A stretch of 64,000 bases of DNA from Lentibacillus halodurans (lineage in GTDB: Bacteria > Bacillota > Bacilli > Bacillales > Amphibacillaceae), in assembly GCF_900112045.1 (NCBI RefSeq), contig NZ_FOJW01000005.1:186001-250000 (forward strand), in the 5' to 3' direction. Under the pieces are notes generated by a model. That model made no database searches and was not told the origin of the DNA. It saw only the letters and a program-made list of their open reading frames with translations. This document shows positions 40,215 through 49,257 of the stretch, piece after piece (within the stretch, counting starts at the first letter, position 1; each line of letters starts with the position of its first letter). Position numbers and translations under genes: made by a program.

Positions 40215-40463
40215 TCATTTAACTCTATTATCGCTATCATTCAATGTTAAAACGACGTTCTTTAATGCCAATTTAATAGAAGAAACTGGTCCGATTCCTA
40301 TAATAGTTGGATCGACACCGCGGTTCCCCATGAAACGATACGTACCAGGGGTGTTGTTTTGTTGTTTGACATAAGTTTCTGATACGAGTACAACCGCTGA
40401 TGTATTATCATGTATTCCGCTCGCAGTCCTGCCGTTATCTAGTGGGCGCATGGACTTGTACAA
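40215..40463 (-). pseudogene. Remnant of a thiolase (acetyl-CoA acyltransferase) gene
   Basis: The minus frame reads DNGRTASGIHDNTSAVVLVS and RGVDPTIIGIGPVSSIKLAL, matching the thiolase stretch normally written T-A-G-N-A/S-S-G-x-N-D-G-A-A-A and GVDP-x-x-M-GIGP. Both ends of the protein are missing and the Asn-Asp-Gly core is altered (HDNTS), so it is an internal piece of a dead gene. Confidence 0.7.
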
Positions 40464-40540
40464 ATTATTCCCAAGGTGACCTGGGGTGAAACGAGAGCTA
40501 CGTGGATTCTCTATAAAACTTAATTTAATTATTTAAAATA

Positions 40541-40569
40541 TTGACACTTTGGCACATATAAATTAAGAT
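40541..40569 (+). promoter_or_regulatory. Sigma-A promoter before the NhaC gene
   Basis: TTGACA (40541-40546) and TAAGAT (40564-40569) with a 17-base spacer, 49 bases before the ATG at 40618. Confidence 0.6.
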
Positions 40570-40617
40570 AATTAGAAATTATCTTAAAAATATTTTTAAT
40601 AAGGGGGGAGTATTTTA

Positions 40618-42030
40618 ATGAATCAAGTATTGTCATTAGGGAAAGTGCTTACATTGTTGTTTGTATCTTTTTTAGTGGTACTAGGCGGGGTACTTTATCT
40701 TGATGCGCCAACTAACATAATTCTTATTTTGGCAGGTATGTCAGTTATTATTCTATCTATGATATGGGGCATAAAATGGCAGGCTATTGAAGATGATTTA
40801 ATGGAAACGTTAAAGTCAATGTTTAAGCCCATATTAATACTGTTGGCAGTTGGGATGTTAACGGGCTCTTGGATGTTATCTGGAACGATTCCTTTAATTA
40901 TATATTATGGATTGTTAAGTATCGATCCGCTATTTTTTTTAGTTATCACGGCAATCATTTGTGCGGTCATGTCTGTTATGGCTGGGACATCGTGGGGAAC
41001 AATAGGTACGGTAGGGGTTGCATTAATGGGTGTTTCTATTGGCCTTGGGATACCTGTTGAGTACACTGCCGGTTCAATTGTGGTAGGTGCCTTTTTTGGA
41101 GACAAACTTTCACCTTTATCAGATACCACTGTCATGGCATCTGCTATGGCAGACGTTAATATAATCGATCATATAAAACATATGCTTTGGACAACGATAC
41201 CAGGATTTGTGATTTCATTAGTGCTGTATTTTATTTTGGGAATTCAATATGGCGGTGGAACGGAACAGCAGGAAAATATTAATATGATTGTAAATACACT
41301 TCAAGAGAATTTTAATCTAAATCCGATATTGATTATTCCGCCTTTTATTATTTTAACATTGATTTATTTCAAGAAGCCAACATTACCCGCATTTGCAGCA
41401 GGTATTATAGCAGGCGTATTGCTGGCAATTATTTTTCAAGGAAGTACCCTTTTAGAGTTTATTAATGTATTAGAGAATGGGTATATTAGTTCTACCGATA
41501 TTCCTCTAGTGGATGAAATATTGCAAAGAGGCGGCTTAGCAAGCATGTTGGGTACTGTTTCACTTCTAATAGGTGCAGCAATCTTCGGGTCACCATTAAA
41601 GACAGCTGGAGTTATATCTACTTTACTTGATAAAATTATGCATGCGGCCAAAAATTCAAAAACAATCATGACATCCACTCTGGGTTTGCACGGGTTACTT
41701 TTTACAATAACGGGAAGTTACTATGTCACATATGCAGTTTTAGGGCCGATTATAAGTCCTTTATATGATAAGTACAAACTTTATCGTAAAAATTGGTCGA
41801 GAACCATGGAGGATACCGGTACTACTTTGTCTCCAATGATACCCTGGGGAGTAACAGGCGCATTTATTGTGGATACACTTGAAGTTTCAACAGGGGAGTT
41901 TATTTTATATGCACCTATGACCTATCTTGGAATAATATTTGCTCTAATTTATATTTACACTGGTGTGGGTGTTCCTAAAAAGAAATCTCAAGATGGTGAA
42001 TCTGTGAAAGCGGATGTCAAAGTGAATTAA
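40618..42030 (+). CDS. NhaC-family Na+/H+ antiporter
   Basis: 470 residues with about eleven membrane helices. NhaC signatures are MLTGSWMLSGTIPLIIYYG, VMAGTSWGTIGTVGVALMG and, in the core, VVGAFFGDKLSPLSDTT. Members exchange Na+ for H+ or, in several Bacillaceae, link Na+ to amino-acid or acid exchange. GGGGGGAG precedes the ATG. It stands alone between a thiolase remnant and GAF/PucR-type regulators, with its own promoter. A paralogue is at 56476. Confidence 0.9.
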   Translation: MNQVLSLGKVLTLLFVSFLVVLGGVLYLDAPTNIILILAGMSVIILSMIWGIKWQAIEDDLMETLKSMFKPILILLAVGMLTGSWMLSGTIPLIIYYGLLSIDPLFFLVITAIICAVMSVMAGTSWGTIGTVGVALMGVSIGLGIPVEYTAGSIVVGAFFGDKLSPLSDTTVMASAMADVNIIDHIKHMLWTTIPGFVISLVLYFILGIQYGGGTEQQENINMIVNTLQENFNLNPILIIPPFIILTLIYFKKPTLPAFAAGIIAGVLLAIIFQGSTLLEFINVLENGYISSTDIPLVDEILQRGGLASMLGTVSLLIGAAIFGSPLKTAGVISTLLDKIMHAAKNSKTIMTSTLGLHGLLFTITGSYYVTYAVLGPIISPLYDKYKLYRKNWSRTMEDTGTTLSPMIPWGVTGAFIVDTLEVSTGEFILYAPMTYLGIIFALIYIYTGVGVPKKKSQDGESVKADVKVN

Positions 42031-42232
42031 CACACGAATCATTTATTTTCCAGGAGTTTCCGTTGAATTTTATGCGGGTAATTTGTGGATTTGATACCGA
42101 TAATTGGATGAAGATCTATAATCTCATAAAAGCCAATGTCCAGCTTTTACAAACTATTAAAATCAATTAATACGAGTGAAAAAGATTGAACATAAACGTT
42201 TGTTTTTTTGGTAACCCATAAGGGGGGGACCC

Positions 42233-42859
42233 ATGCGACACCAATACAATTTTAATCCACAAACAGCTTCAAAGCTTTTGGAACTTAATAAATTATTAAC
42301 GCAGTCTCTGAAATTAGAAAGCGTATTGCAAAATGTTATAGCGGCTGCCAGTGAATTAATAGAGATAGCTGATACGTTTATCGTTTATCTTTATGATGAA
42401 TCGGCAGATAAACTTAAGTTAGCTGAAGGCAAAGGCATTCATGAAGAGTCATTAAAAAAAGTTGCTTTTGATCCGGGAGAGTCAATAGCCGGGAAAGTGT
42501 TTAGGGATAGAGAACCTAAACTGTTTACGTCCGAACAGGAAATTGATCGCTATATGAGCAACATGTCGAAAGTGAATTATCGGTATTATTACAAAGGGGT
42601 ATATAAACAAAAAATCAAAAGTGCTTTTTGTGTGCCTATATTAAATCGAAATCGTTGTCTTGGTGTCCTTGTAGTCGATAATTTTAAGGAGAATGGCATT
42701 TTTGCAGAGGAAGATATGCAAGTCATCCGTGTGGTTGCCGAGCAAAGTGCGATTGCTATCGAGAATTCAAACGTCTATCACAATCTGAAAGAAAAAAATG
42801 ATTTGTTAGCCCAATCTATTTCAATTCATACCAAATATTATCGGTTGATGGGGGGATGA
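42233..42859 (+). CDS. GAF-domain sensory protein
   Basis: 208 residues. A GAF domain occupies about 20-180 (LESVLQNVIAAASELIEIAD, FDPGESIAGKVFRDREP, KSAFCVPILNRNRCLGVLVV). No DNA-binding motif. It ends with HTKYYRLMGG and overlaps the next regulator by four bases (ATGA). In related Bacillaceae regulators GAF and PucR-type parts are commonly one polypeptide, so this may be the N-terminal half of a split or frameshifted gene. An AAACGTTT palindrome at 42194 could be an autoregulatory site. Confidence 0.75.
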   Translation: MRHQYNFNPQTASKLLELNKLLTQSLKLESVLQNVIAAASELIEIADTFIVYLYDESADKLKLAEGKGIHEESLKKVAFDPGESIAGKVFRDREPKLFTSEQEIDRYMSNMSKVNYRYYYKGVYKQKIKSAFCVPILNRNRCLGVLVVDNFKENGIFAEEDMQVIRVVAEQSAIAIENSNVYHNLKEKNDLLAQSISIHTKYYRLMGG

Positions 42860-43851
42860 ATGAAATTATTTCCCTGCTGGAATCATTAATTGATTCAAAA
42901 GTAGCCCATTATCCGACAAATCATTATGAAGAAGATCAAACAGTTTTCCCTATAAAACGCGGCAATGAAGTTTTGGGTATTTTGAAGCTGGATCAACCGT
43001 TTAACGAATTTAGCAGAATCGACCAAGTTGCTATAGAGAATGCAAGTTTAGCTATAGCAATCGATTTAATGAAAGATCATGCATTACTTGAAAACGAGCT
43101 GCAATTCCGTGAAGAAGTTTTTAATCAGATGATAGAGGGTATTTCGGAAAAAGATATTCACCGTATTATTCATTATTTTAACTGGGATGAAGATTGGCAC
43201 GTACAGTGCATGATTATTGAAGGTAATGATGAACCATTATGGCGGAACGATCAAATCAAAGATAAGGAAAGGCTTGTCAGATCGATAGAACACATGATCA
43301 CCGATATCTGTGGTCATAGTTTAATATTAACACAAGCTTTTCAATTAATTGTGATTTTCCCCTCATTGCATGTCGATACTACGCATAATATCATAAAAAA
43401 TATAAAATCCATCTGTAGAACAGCGAACCAGCTCCTTTTTGGTGTGGGTCGGCAGACAACAATACACCATATAGCAACTTCTTACCAAGAAGCTATCCGT
43501 TCGATTGGTTATGCCAAGTCAAGTCAAGATGTCAATATTGTAGAATATGCAAAGCTTGGAGCGGAACGATTATTGCATAATATTGATGATTCTACGGCTG
43601 ACTTGTTTATCCGGGACAAACTCGGCAAACTTCTTATTAAAGATCGTGTTCTTCTGGACACACTTAAAGCATTTGCCAACCATCATAAGCAGCATAATGA
43701 AACCGCAGCGTATCTTCATATTCATGTTAATACACTTTATTATCGGCTCAAAAGAATAGAAGCGTTACTTGATATCAATTTAAAAAATGAACAAGACTGG
43801 TTTGATATCGTCATCGCTTTACGACTATTTGTGGCGAGCAACAAAAATTAA
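42856..43851 (+). CDS. PucR/CdaR-type transcriptional regulator (C-terminal HTH)
   Basis: 331 residues. The C-terminus has the PucR_HTH/HTH_30 motif: DTLKAFANHHKQHNETAAYL and HIHVNTLYYRLKRIEALLDI. The middle (about 130-230) is a GGDEF-like CdaR region. The N-terminus starts with NEIISLLESLIDSKV, which in full-length relatives follows a GAF domain. It lies 80 bases upstream of the aldehyde dehydrogenase operon and likely activates it. The only start signal is the coupled ATG inside GGGGGGATGA. Confidence 0.8.
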   Translation: MNEIISLLESLIDSKVAHYPTNHYEEDQTVFPIKRGNEVLGILKLDQPFNEFSRIDQVAIENASLAIAIDLMKDHALLENELQFREEVFNQMIEGISEKDIHRIIHYFNWDEDWHVQCMIIEGNDEPLWRNDQIKDKERLVRSIEHMITDICGHSLILTQAFQLIVIFPSLHVDTTHNIIKNIKSICRTANQLLFGVGRQTTIHHIATSYQEAIRSIGYAKSSQDVNIVEYAKLGAERLLHNIDDSTADLFIRDKLGKLLIKDRVLLDTLKAFANHHKQHNETAAYLHIHVNTLYYRLKRIEALLDINLKNEQDWFDIVIALRLFVASNKN

Positions 43852-43906
43852 ATGGAATCTTTGTTGCCCGCCACATTTATTTGTACAATTTTAATTATTA
43901 TAATGA

Positions 43907-43920
43907 TTAAAACGCTTACA
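43907..43920 (+). promoter_or_regulatory. cre-like site before the aldehyde dehydrogenase gene
   Basis: TTAAAACGCTTACA differs from the cre consensus only at the second base and lies 12 bases before the start codon, adjoining the ribosome binding site. Confidence 0.45.
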
Positions 43921-43932
43921 AGGAGGACACTG

Positions 43933-45384
43933 ATGACAACGACATATTCTAACTATATTGATGGGACTTGGATTTCATCCGTAACCGGTGAACTGTTTTC
44001 AAGTATTAACCCTGCTCAAACAGAAGATATTCTTGGTTATTTTCAGGCATCAAATGAAGCGGATGTTGAAAAAGCGATTGCTGCTGGTGAACGTTCCTTT
44101 CCGGAATGGTCTGGAATCGCTGCGCCTAAACGTGGAGAGGTAATATTTCGGTTAATTCAGCTCCTTGAAGAACAACAAGATGAATTGGCAACTTTGATTA
44201 CAAAAGAGGTAGGGAAGACATATCATGATGCTCAGGGTGAAGTGAAGAAAACAATTGAAGCCATGAAACAGTTCAGTGGAGAGGCGACACGTCTTGATGG
44301 TGAAACAGTACCATCCCAGGATAGTGATATTTTTGCTTACACAGTACGAGAGCCACTGGGGGTGGTTGGTGTGGTTGCACCATATAATTTCCCACTTGGT
44401 ATCGGCATATGGAAAATTGCGCCTTCCATTATTGCCGGTAATACGGTTGTTTTTAAACCTGCAAGTAACACGTCATTAATTAGTGTTAAAATGATTGAAT
44501 TGCTCGAGAAGGCAGGTGTTCCGGCTGGTGTGGTCAACATGGTGACAGGTTCAGGAAGTGTGATAGGCAAGGTGCTTGGCAATCATCCAAAAATAAAAGG
44601 AGTGTCGTTTACCGGTTCTACTGAAGTAGGTCTTTCGTTAGGAAAATCAGTAACCAATAGAGGGGCACGGATGCAGGCAGAGATGGGAGGTAAGAACCCG
44701 TCTATTATTCTGGAGGATACCGATATTAATGAGACCATTGAAAATATTGTTATAAGCGGGTTTTTGGATAATGGTCAGCGATGTACAGGAACAAGTCGTC
44801 TGATTGTACCAAAGTCAATCGCAAAAGAAGTGACTGAAAAGCTAGTAGCTAAAGCCAATTCACTCAATATTGGGAACGGTTTTGGGCAGAACGTGGATAA
44901 CGGTCCGGTTATTGATGAAAATCAGCTGAATACGTATTTGCACTATGTGGATGTTTCCATTAATGAAGGTGCCGTTTTAGAGTGTGGTGGCAAACGTTTA
45001 ACCGATCATGGCAGGGATAAAGGCTATTTTGTTGCACCTACAGTATTCAGCAATGTTACTTCGGAGCATACCATTTTTCATGAAGAAATCTTTGCGCCAG
45101 TAATTGCGATCATTGAAGCTGATTCCTATGAGGACGCCTTGACCATTGCGAATGACAGTGATTTTGGATTGTCCTCGACGATTTATACAAATGATCTGAA
45201 GAAAGCCATGCATTTTGTTCGAAATATTGAGTCAGGTGTGACGCATGTCAACATACCATCCAATTATTTCGAAAATCAATATCCGTTTGGAGGAAAAAAG
45301 TCATCCAGCATAGGCCCCCGTGAACAAGGATCTACAGCACTTGATTTTTGGACAGATTACAAGACAGTTTATATAAAAGCGTAG
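43933..45384 (+). CDS. NAD(P)-dependent aldehyde dehydrogenase
   Basis: 483 residues from ATG 43933, which has AGGAGG eight bases upstream; a TTG-free extension to ATG 43852 is in frame but lacks a site and would overlap the regulator's stop. ALDH motifs: APYNFPLGIGIWKIAP, FTGSTEVG (coenzyme loop), EMGGKNPS with the general-base Glu, and catalytic Cys284 in DNGQRCTGTSR; all present. It is closest in style to 2,5-dioxovalerate/succinate-semialdehyde-type enzymes (inference). First enzyme of an operon with a 3-hydroxyisobutyrate-dehydrogenase-like protein and an M20 amidohydrolase. Confidence 0.9.
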   Translation: MTTTYSNYIDGTWISSVTGELFSSINPAQTEDILGYFQASNEADVEKAIAAGERSFPEWSGIAAPKRGEVIFRLIQLLEEQQDELATLITKEVGKTYHDAQGEVKKTIEAMKQFSGEATRLDGETVPSQDSDIFAYTVREPLGVVGVVAPYNFPLGIGIWKIAPSIIAGNTVVFKPASNTSLISVKMIELLEKAGVPAGVVNMVTGSGSVIGKVLGNHPKIKGVSFTGSTEVGLSLGKSVTNRGARMQAEMGGKNPSIILEDTDINETIENIVISGFLDNGQRCTGTSRLIVPKSIAKEVTEKLVAKANSLNIGNGFGQNVDNGPVIDENQLNTYLHYVDVSINEGAVLECGGKRLTDHGRDKGYFVAPTVFSNVTSEHTIFHEEIFAPVIAIIEADSYEDALTIANDSDFGLSSTIYTNDLKKAMHFVRNIESGVTHVNIPSNYFENQYPFGGKKSSSIGPREQGSTALDFWTDYKTVYIKA

Positions 45385-45398
45385 AAAGGGATTGTCAT

Positions 45399-46292
45399 AT
45401 GAAAAAAGCAGGAATAATAGGCTGTGGTCTGATGGGAAGCGGTATTGCACGGAATTTATTAAAGCATTACGACGATGTGTATGTTTATGATATTGATCAG
45501 AGGGCTGTTGAAAACCTTCAAAAGAATGGGGCCATTGCCGTCGATCGACCAGACGTGCTGGCAGAAGAAACAGATTTTCTGATTTTATCATTGCCTACAC
45601 CGAAATTGATCGAAAAAACGGTAATGGATAAGGAAAACGGTATTATTCATGTTATGAAAAATGGCGCGTTTATTTTGGATATGAGTACCAATGATGTTCA
45701 AATGACAAGAAAACTGTATCATGCGGCGAAGAGCCATGGCGTTGACTTTTTTGATTGCCCATTAAGCGGTGGCCCTGAACGTGCAGCGAATGGGACTTTA
45801 ACCATTATGGTCGGAGGAGATGATAAATCATTTCCATCAATTTTACCTGTTCTGCAATCCGTTGGCGATCATATCGAATATATCGGTGATATTGGATCGG
45901 GGCAAATAGTCAAGCTTTGTCATAACATGGTGGTTGGTGGTGTGATTACGTTATTAAGTGAAGCATTTATGACTGGTGAGAAAGCTGGTGTATCAAAAGA
46001 AAAGCTCGCCTCCATATTGCAAAAAGGTTCGGCGCATACACGTGCAATGGACGTGTTTGGGACGAACATTCTCGATCATACATTTGAAGATGTCAAATTT
46101 TCGTTAGCTAATATGAGCAAGGATATTCAGTTATATCGCAGTCTTACAGAACAGAATCAATTACCCGCATTTGCAAGCCACAACGTTCACCACCTTTTCC
46201 ATTTAGCCAATGATCAAGGGAAAGGTATTTTGGATTCTTCGGCCATTTATCAGCTGTTAAGTGAGTTGGAAGAGGGAGCAGTCAAACATTAA
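45399..46292 (+). CDS. NAD(P)-dependent 3-hydroxyisobutyrate-dehydrogenase-family reductase
   Basis: 297 residues. Rossmann motif GCGLMGSGIARNL near the N-terminus, substrate loop DCPLSGGPERAANGTLTIMVGG near 119-140, and catalytic Lys172 in GQIVKLCHNM. The family includes 3-hydroxyisobutyrate dehydrogenase, tartronate-semialdehyde reductase and L-serine/threonine-type dehydrogenases, so the substrate is a short beta-hydroxy acid. AAAGGG precedes ATG 45399. It follows the aldehyde dehydrogenase by 14 bases. A copy of its last codons lies at 37328. Confidence 0.88.
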   Translation: MKKAGIIGCGLMGSGIARNLLKHYDDVYVYDIDQRAVENLQKNGAIAVDRPDVLAEETDFLILSLPTPKLIEKTVMDKENGIIHVMKNGAFILDMSTNDVQMTRKLYHAAKSHGVDFFDCPLSGGPERAANGTLTIMVGGDDKSFPSILPVLQSVGDHIEYIGDIGSGQIVKLCHNMVVGGVITLLSEAFMTGEKAGVSKEKLASILQKGSAHTRAMDVFGTNILDHTFEDVKFSLANMSKDIQLYRSLTEQNQLPAFASHNVHHLFHLANDQGKGILDSSAIYQLLSELEEGAVKH

Positions 46293-46390
46293 AATCAAAT
46301 AAGTGTGATGTTTTCTAAAGGTTTCCCCTGTAAATATCTGAACATTTGTATTAGTATAAGTATTAATAATTAAACTGAGGGAGTGATAAA

Positions 46391-47593
46391 ATGGAACAAT
46401 TATTCAGTAAATTGGATGCGGTATTTGATGAAATGGTAAACATACGCCAACATCTTCATCAGCACCCTGAGCTGTCTTTTAAAGAAGAGAAAACGGCAGC
46501 ATATATTGCCAATTTCCATAAGGAGTTAGGTCATGATGTCCGCACCAATGTAGGGGGTAATGGGGTTTTGGCATATCTAAAGGGAGAAAAGCCAGGTCCT
46601 ACAGTTGCTATACGTGCAGACTTTGACGCACTTCCAATACATGAGCAAACCGATGTTCCGTTTAAATCCGTTTATGACGGGGTTATGCATGCTTGTGGTC
46701 ATGACGGGCATACAGCAGCTTTATTAGGTCTTGCAAAAGTGCTGAATGGAATGAATTCAGAAATAGAAGGCACAATTGTTTTTCTCCACCAACATGCCGA
46801 AGAGCTTCCGCCCGGGGGAGCTATTTCCATGATTGAAGATGGCTGTCTTGATGATGTGGATGTCATATTTGGTACCCATTTACAAGCACAAATGCCGCTT
46901 GGTGAGATTGGGTATCGATCAGGTGCGCTTCAGGCAGCCCCAGATCGATTTGATATTACAATTCAAGGTGAAGGAGGACATGGGGCGTATCCGCATAATA
47001 CAAAAGACAGTATTGTTATTGGCGGGCAGCTTATCAATAATTTACAGCAAATTGTCAGCAGGAGGGTAGATCCGCTTGATTCAGCGGTTGTATCTATTTG
47101 TAACTTTGAAGCAAAGAATTCTTATAATGTCATTGCGGATACCGCTGAATTAACGGGGACTGTCCGTACGTTTAAAGAAGAAACTCGAACCTTCATTGAG
47201 AAAGAGATAGAAGAAGTGATTAAGGGAACATGCCAAGTCTCTGGTGCCAATTATCAGTATACGTATACACGTGGATATCCAACGCTTGTGAATCACGAAG
47301 AGGAAACAACATTTGCTGCAGAAGCTGCCCAGAATGTTCCGGGTGTTGAAAAAGTTACTGAGACACCGCCAATTATGGGTGGTGAAGACTACGCTTTTTA
47401 CCTGCAGTACGTTAAAGGAACCTTCTTTTTTACAGGTGCCAAAAATCCAGAGTGGGAAAAAGCGTATCCGCACCATCATCCTAAATTTGATATTGATGAG
47501 AGGGCATTGCTGACAGCTGCGAAGGTTCTCGGGAAAACTGCATTGCTATATATGGAAGAACATTCAAGTGATTCGTTGAATGAAGCTGGTTGA
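46391..47593 (+). CDS. M20-family amidohydrolase (N-acyl amino acid / hippurate hydrolase-like)
   Basis: 400 residues. M20D landmarks: HLHQHPELSFKEEKTA, RADFDALPIHEQTDVPF, HACGHDGHTAALLG with metal-binding Cys/His, HQHAEELPPGGA, GGHGAYPHN and the C-terminal GGEDYAFYL. All key residues are present. It would release a carboxylic acid from an N-acyl amino acid or similar amide. GGGAG precedes the ATG; a terminator and a two-gene membrane module follow. A broken copy is at 37475. Confidence 0.92.
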   Translation: MEQLFSKLDAVFDEMVNIRQHLHQHPELSFKEEKTAAYIANFHKELGHDVRTNVGGNGVLAYLKGEKPGPTVAIRADFDALPIHEQTDVPFKSVYDGVMHACGHDGHTAALLGLAKVLNGMNSEIEGTIVFLHQHAEELPPGGAISMIEDGCLDDVDVIFGTHLQAQMPLGEIGYRSGALQAAPDRFDITIQGEGGHGAYPHNTKDSIVIGGQLINNLQQIVSRRVDPLDSAVVSICNFEAKNSYNVIADTAELTGTVRTFKEETRTFIEKEIEEVIKGTCQVSGANYQYTYTRGYPTLVNHEEETTFAAEAAQNVPGVEKVTETPPIMGGEDYAFYLQYVKGTFFFTGAKNPEWEKAYPHHHPKFDIDERALLTAAKVLGKTALLYMEEHSSDSLNEAG

Positions 47594-47605
47594 TCCTGAT
47601 TACTC

Positions 47606-47635
47606 AAAGGAGCCTCTTTTGGGCTCCTGTTTTTA
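47606..47635 (+). terminator. Terminator between the M20 gene and the membrane module
   Basis: AGGAGCC (47608-47614) pairs with GGCTCCT (47622-47628) and is followed by GTTTTTAT. Confidence 0.75.
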
Positions 47636-47683
47636 TAAAAAAGCAGTTTTGAAGCGATTTAAACGACAGGGGGAGATAATGGA

Positions 47684-48499
47684 ATGGCTGAACAGGTGAT
47701 TAATATGTGGAAAGACTGGCGCTTACATTTGATTGTATTTTTAATTGTTATCGTAACAGAATTTATAGGAACACATGAAATTTCCCTAGGCCCAGGTGTT
47801 ATTTTGTTATTACCTATGTTATATGCTGTCATTATAGGAATTAGCATATATTTCACACCATTGATAAAGGAAAAACAATCGATTAATGCAGAGCCGCTCG
47901 TATTTATATCGGTAACACTTCTTATTGCAAAATTCGGTGTACAAGCAGGTCCTGCATTGCCGGAATTAATTGAAGCGGGAGCAGCTATCGTACTGCAGGA
48001 GCTGGGAAATTTGGGAACCATTTTTTTGGCACTTCCACTTGCACTTTTTCTAGGATTAAAGCGTGAAAGTATTGGCATGACCCACTCGGTAGGCCGGGAA
48101 CCGAATTTGGCGCTTATCACTGATAAATATGGTTTGTCTTCACCGGAGGGTCGCGGTGTTATGGCTATTTATATTTTTGGTACCGTATTTGGATCTGTTT
48201 TTATGGGGCTTGCTTCTGGTCTGTTGGCGACCATTACCCCTCTGCACCCGTATTCCTTTGCAATGGCAACAGGGGTGGGAAGCGGCAGTTTGGCTGCAGC
48301 TTCACTGGGACCGCTTGTTGCTGCATTTCCTGAAATGAGCGATACGATTACTGCATTTTCTGGTGCGAGTAATCTTCTTACATCTGTAACGGGGCTGTAC
48401 GCTAGTATTATTATTGGATTACCTTTAACGGAAAAGCTGTATAAAGTCTTGACGAGAAGAAAAAATGATGATTCCGGCAATCAATCAAAGGTGGTGTAA
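47684..48499 (+). CDS. DUF3100-like integral membrane protein
   Basis: 271 residues with about seven hydrophobic segments. Distinct stretches are FIGTHEISLGPGVILLLPML, LIAKFGVQAGPALPELIEAG, GMTHSVGREPNLALI and ATGVGSGSLAAASLGPLVAA. The pattern, with a polar SVGREPN loop, resembles DUF3100 proteins that accompany M20 amidohydrolases; family assignment is from memory. ATG 47684 has GGGGGAGATAATGGA upstream. Its stop touches the start of the next gene, a smaller membrane protein, so the two probably form one transporter. Function not established; acyl-amino-acid export or import is a guess from context. Confidence 0.7.
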   Translation: MAEQVINMWKDWRLHLIVFLIVIVTEFIGTHEISLGPGVILLLPMLYAVIIGISIYFTPLIKEKQSINAEPLVFISVTLLIAKFGVQAGPALPELIEAGAAIVLQELGNLGTIFLALPLALFLGLKRESIGMTHSVGREPNLALITDKYGLSSPEGRGVMAIYIFGTVFGSVFMGLASGLLATITPLHPYSFAMATGVGSGSLAAASLGPLVAAFPEMSDTITAFSGASNLLTSVTGLYASIIIGLPLTEKLYKVLTRRKNDDSGNQSKVV

Positions 48500-48957
48500 T
48501 GATGCTGAAAAGTGTTCAAGAATGGAGTTTGCTCTTTATTATTATTGGGTTTACGATCATCATAGGGAATTGGATTGGATACGGCATTATGCCACTTGAA
48601 GCAGTGCCTGGGGTTATTGTTTTGGCACTTATCAGTTTGATGGGCTTGATGATCCACAAACTTGTCAATTACGATAAAATACCGAGCATTGCCTATATCG
48701 GTATTTTGGCGTTCATCCTAACAATTCCTGGTGTTCCTGGTTCAGAAATGATTGTTAACTGGACATCCCAGGTGAATCTATTAGCTATAGCGACACCTAT
48801 TTTAGCATACGCCGGAATTTCAATTGGCCGTTCATGGACAGATTTTGTTAAATTAGGCTGGAAAACAGTTGTCGTTGGTATGTGTGTGTTACTTGGGACA
48901 TTCTTAGGATCTGCTATCGTAGCCGAAATTATTCTAAGGTTTCAGGGCGTTATTTAG
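48499..48957 (+). CDS. Small membrane partner of the DUF3100-like protein
   Basis: 152 residues with four or five membrane segments (VQEWSLLFIIIGFTIIIGNW, VPGVIVLALISLMGLMI, IAYIGILAFILTIPGV, LLAIATPILAYAGISIG). The C-terminal GRSWTDFVKLGWKTVVVGM is distinctive and survives in two remnants (38464, 56170). Coupled to the upstream gene with overlapping stop and start. I do not recognise an established function. The pairing of a 271- and a 152-residue membrane protein recalls two-component carriers such as LrgA/LrgB-type systems (inference only). Confidence 0.65.
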   Translation: MMLKSVQEWSLLFIIIGFTIIIGNWIGYGIMPLEAVPGVIVLALISLMGLMIHKLVNYDKIPSIAYIGILAFILTIPGVPGSEMIVNWTSQVNLLAIATPILAYAGISIGRSWTDFVKLGWKTVVVGMCVLLGTFLGSAIVAEIILRFQGVI

Positions 48958-49027
48958 AGAAATATTTAACTAACGTTATGTCACGTTTTATTTTTCTTCT
49001 TGAATCACTGATAAACTTTTGGGTTTG

Positions 49028-49059
49028 AGACTGTCTTCATATATGACAGTCTTTTTTTT
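49028..49059 (+). terminator. Terminator after the membrane module
   Basis: AGACTGTC (49028-49035) pairs with GACAGTCT (49045-49052) and continues into seven T. The rest of the gap to 49257 shows no gene. Confidence 0.85.
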
Positions 49060-49257
49060 ATGTTGCTGATAGAATGGGGGAGGTGGCAGCTAGATGAAAC
49101 AATCCCGCTATTCTCAGGGATGCTAGCCGATTCGGTCTGATAGAAGAGGTTATACGTGATGAAAATAGTTATTTGAATAATAAGTATATACCGATTATAA
49201 TTATCTTTATCATTTTAAAAGTGAACTGTTATAAATATACAAATTCAGGAGGGGAAT

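Noticed and set aside
43852-43932. Longer N-terminus for the aldehyde dehydrogenase
   Set aside because: Would begin at the regulator stop without a ribosome binding site; the AGGAGG before ATG 43933 fits family length.
49090-49200. Stretch reading like NNPAILRDASRFGLIEEVIRD in one frame
   Set aside because: Short, with a stop just before it and no start, ribosome binding site or recognised family; chance open frame cannot be excluded.
49195-49235. AT-rich partial dyad before the NRAMP-like gene, considered as a Fur/MntR/PerR-type metal box
   Set aside because: The symmetry is poor against Fur or PerR consensus, and the encoded protein lacks the metal site, so metal regulation is not supported.
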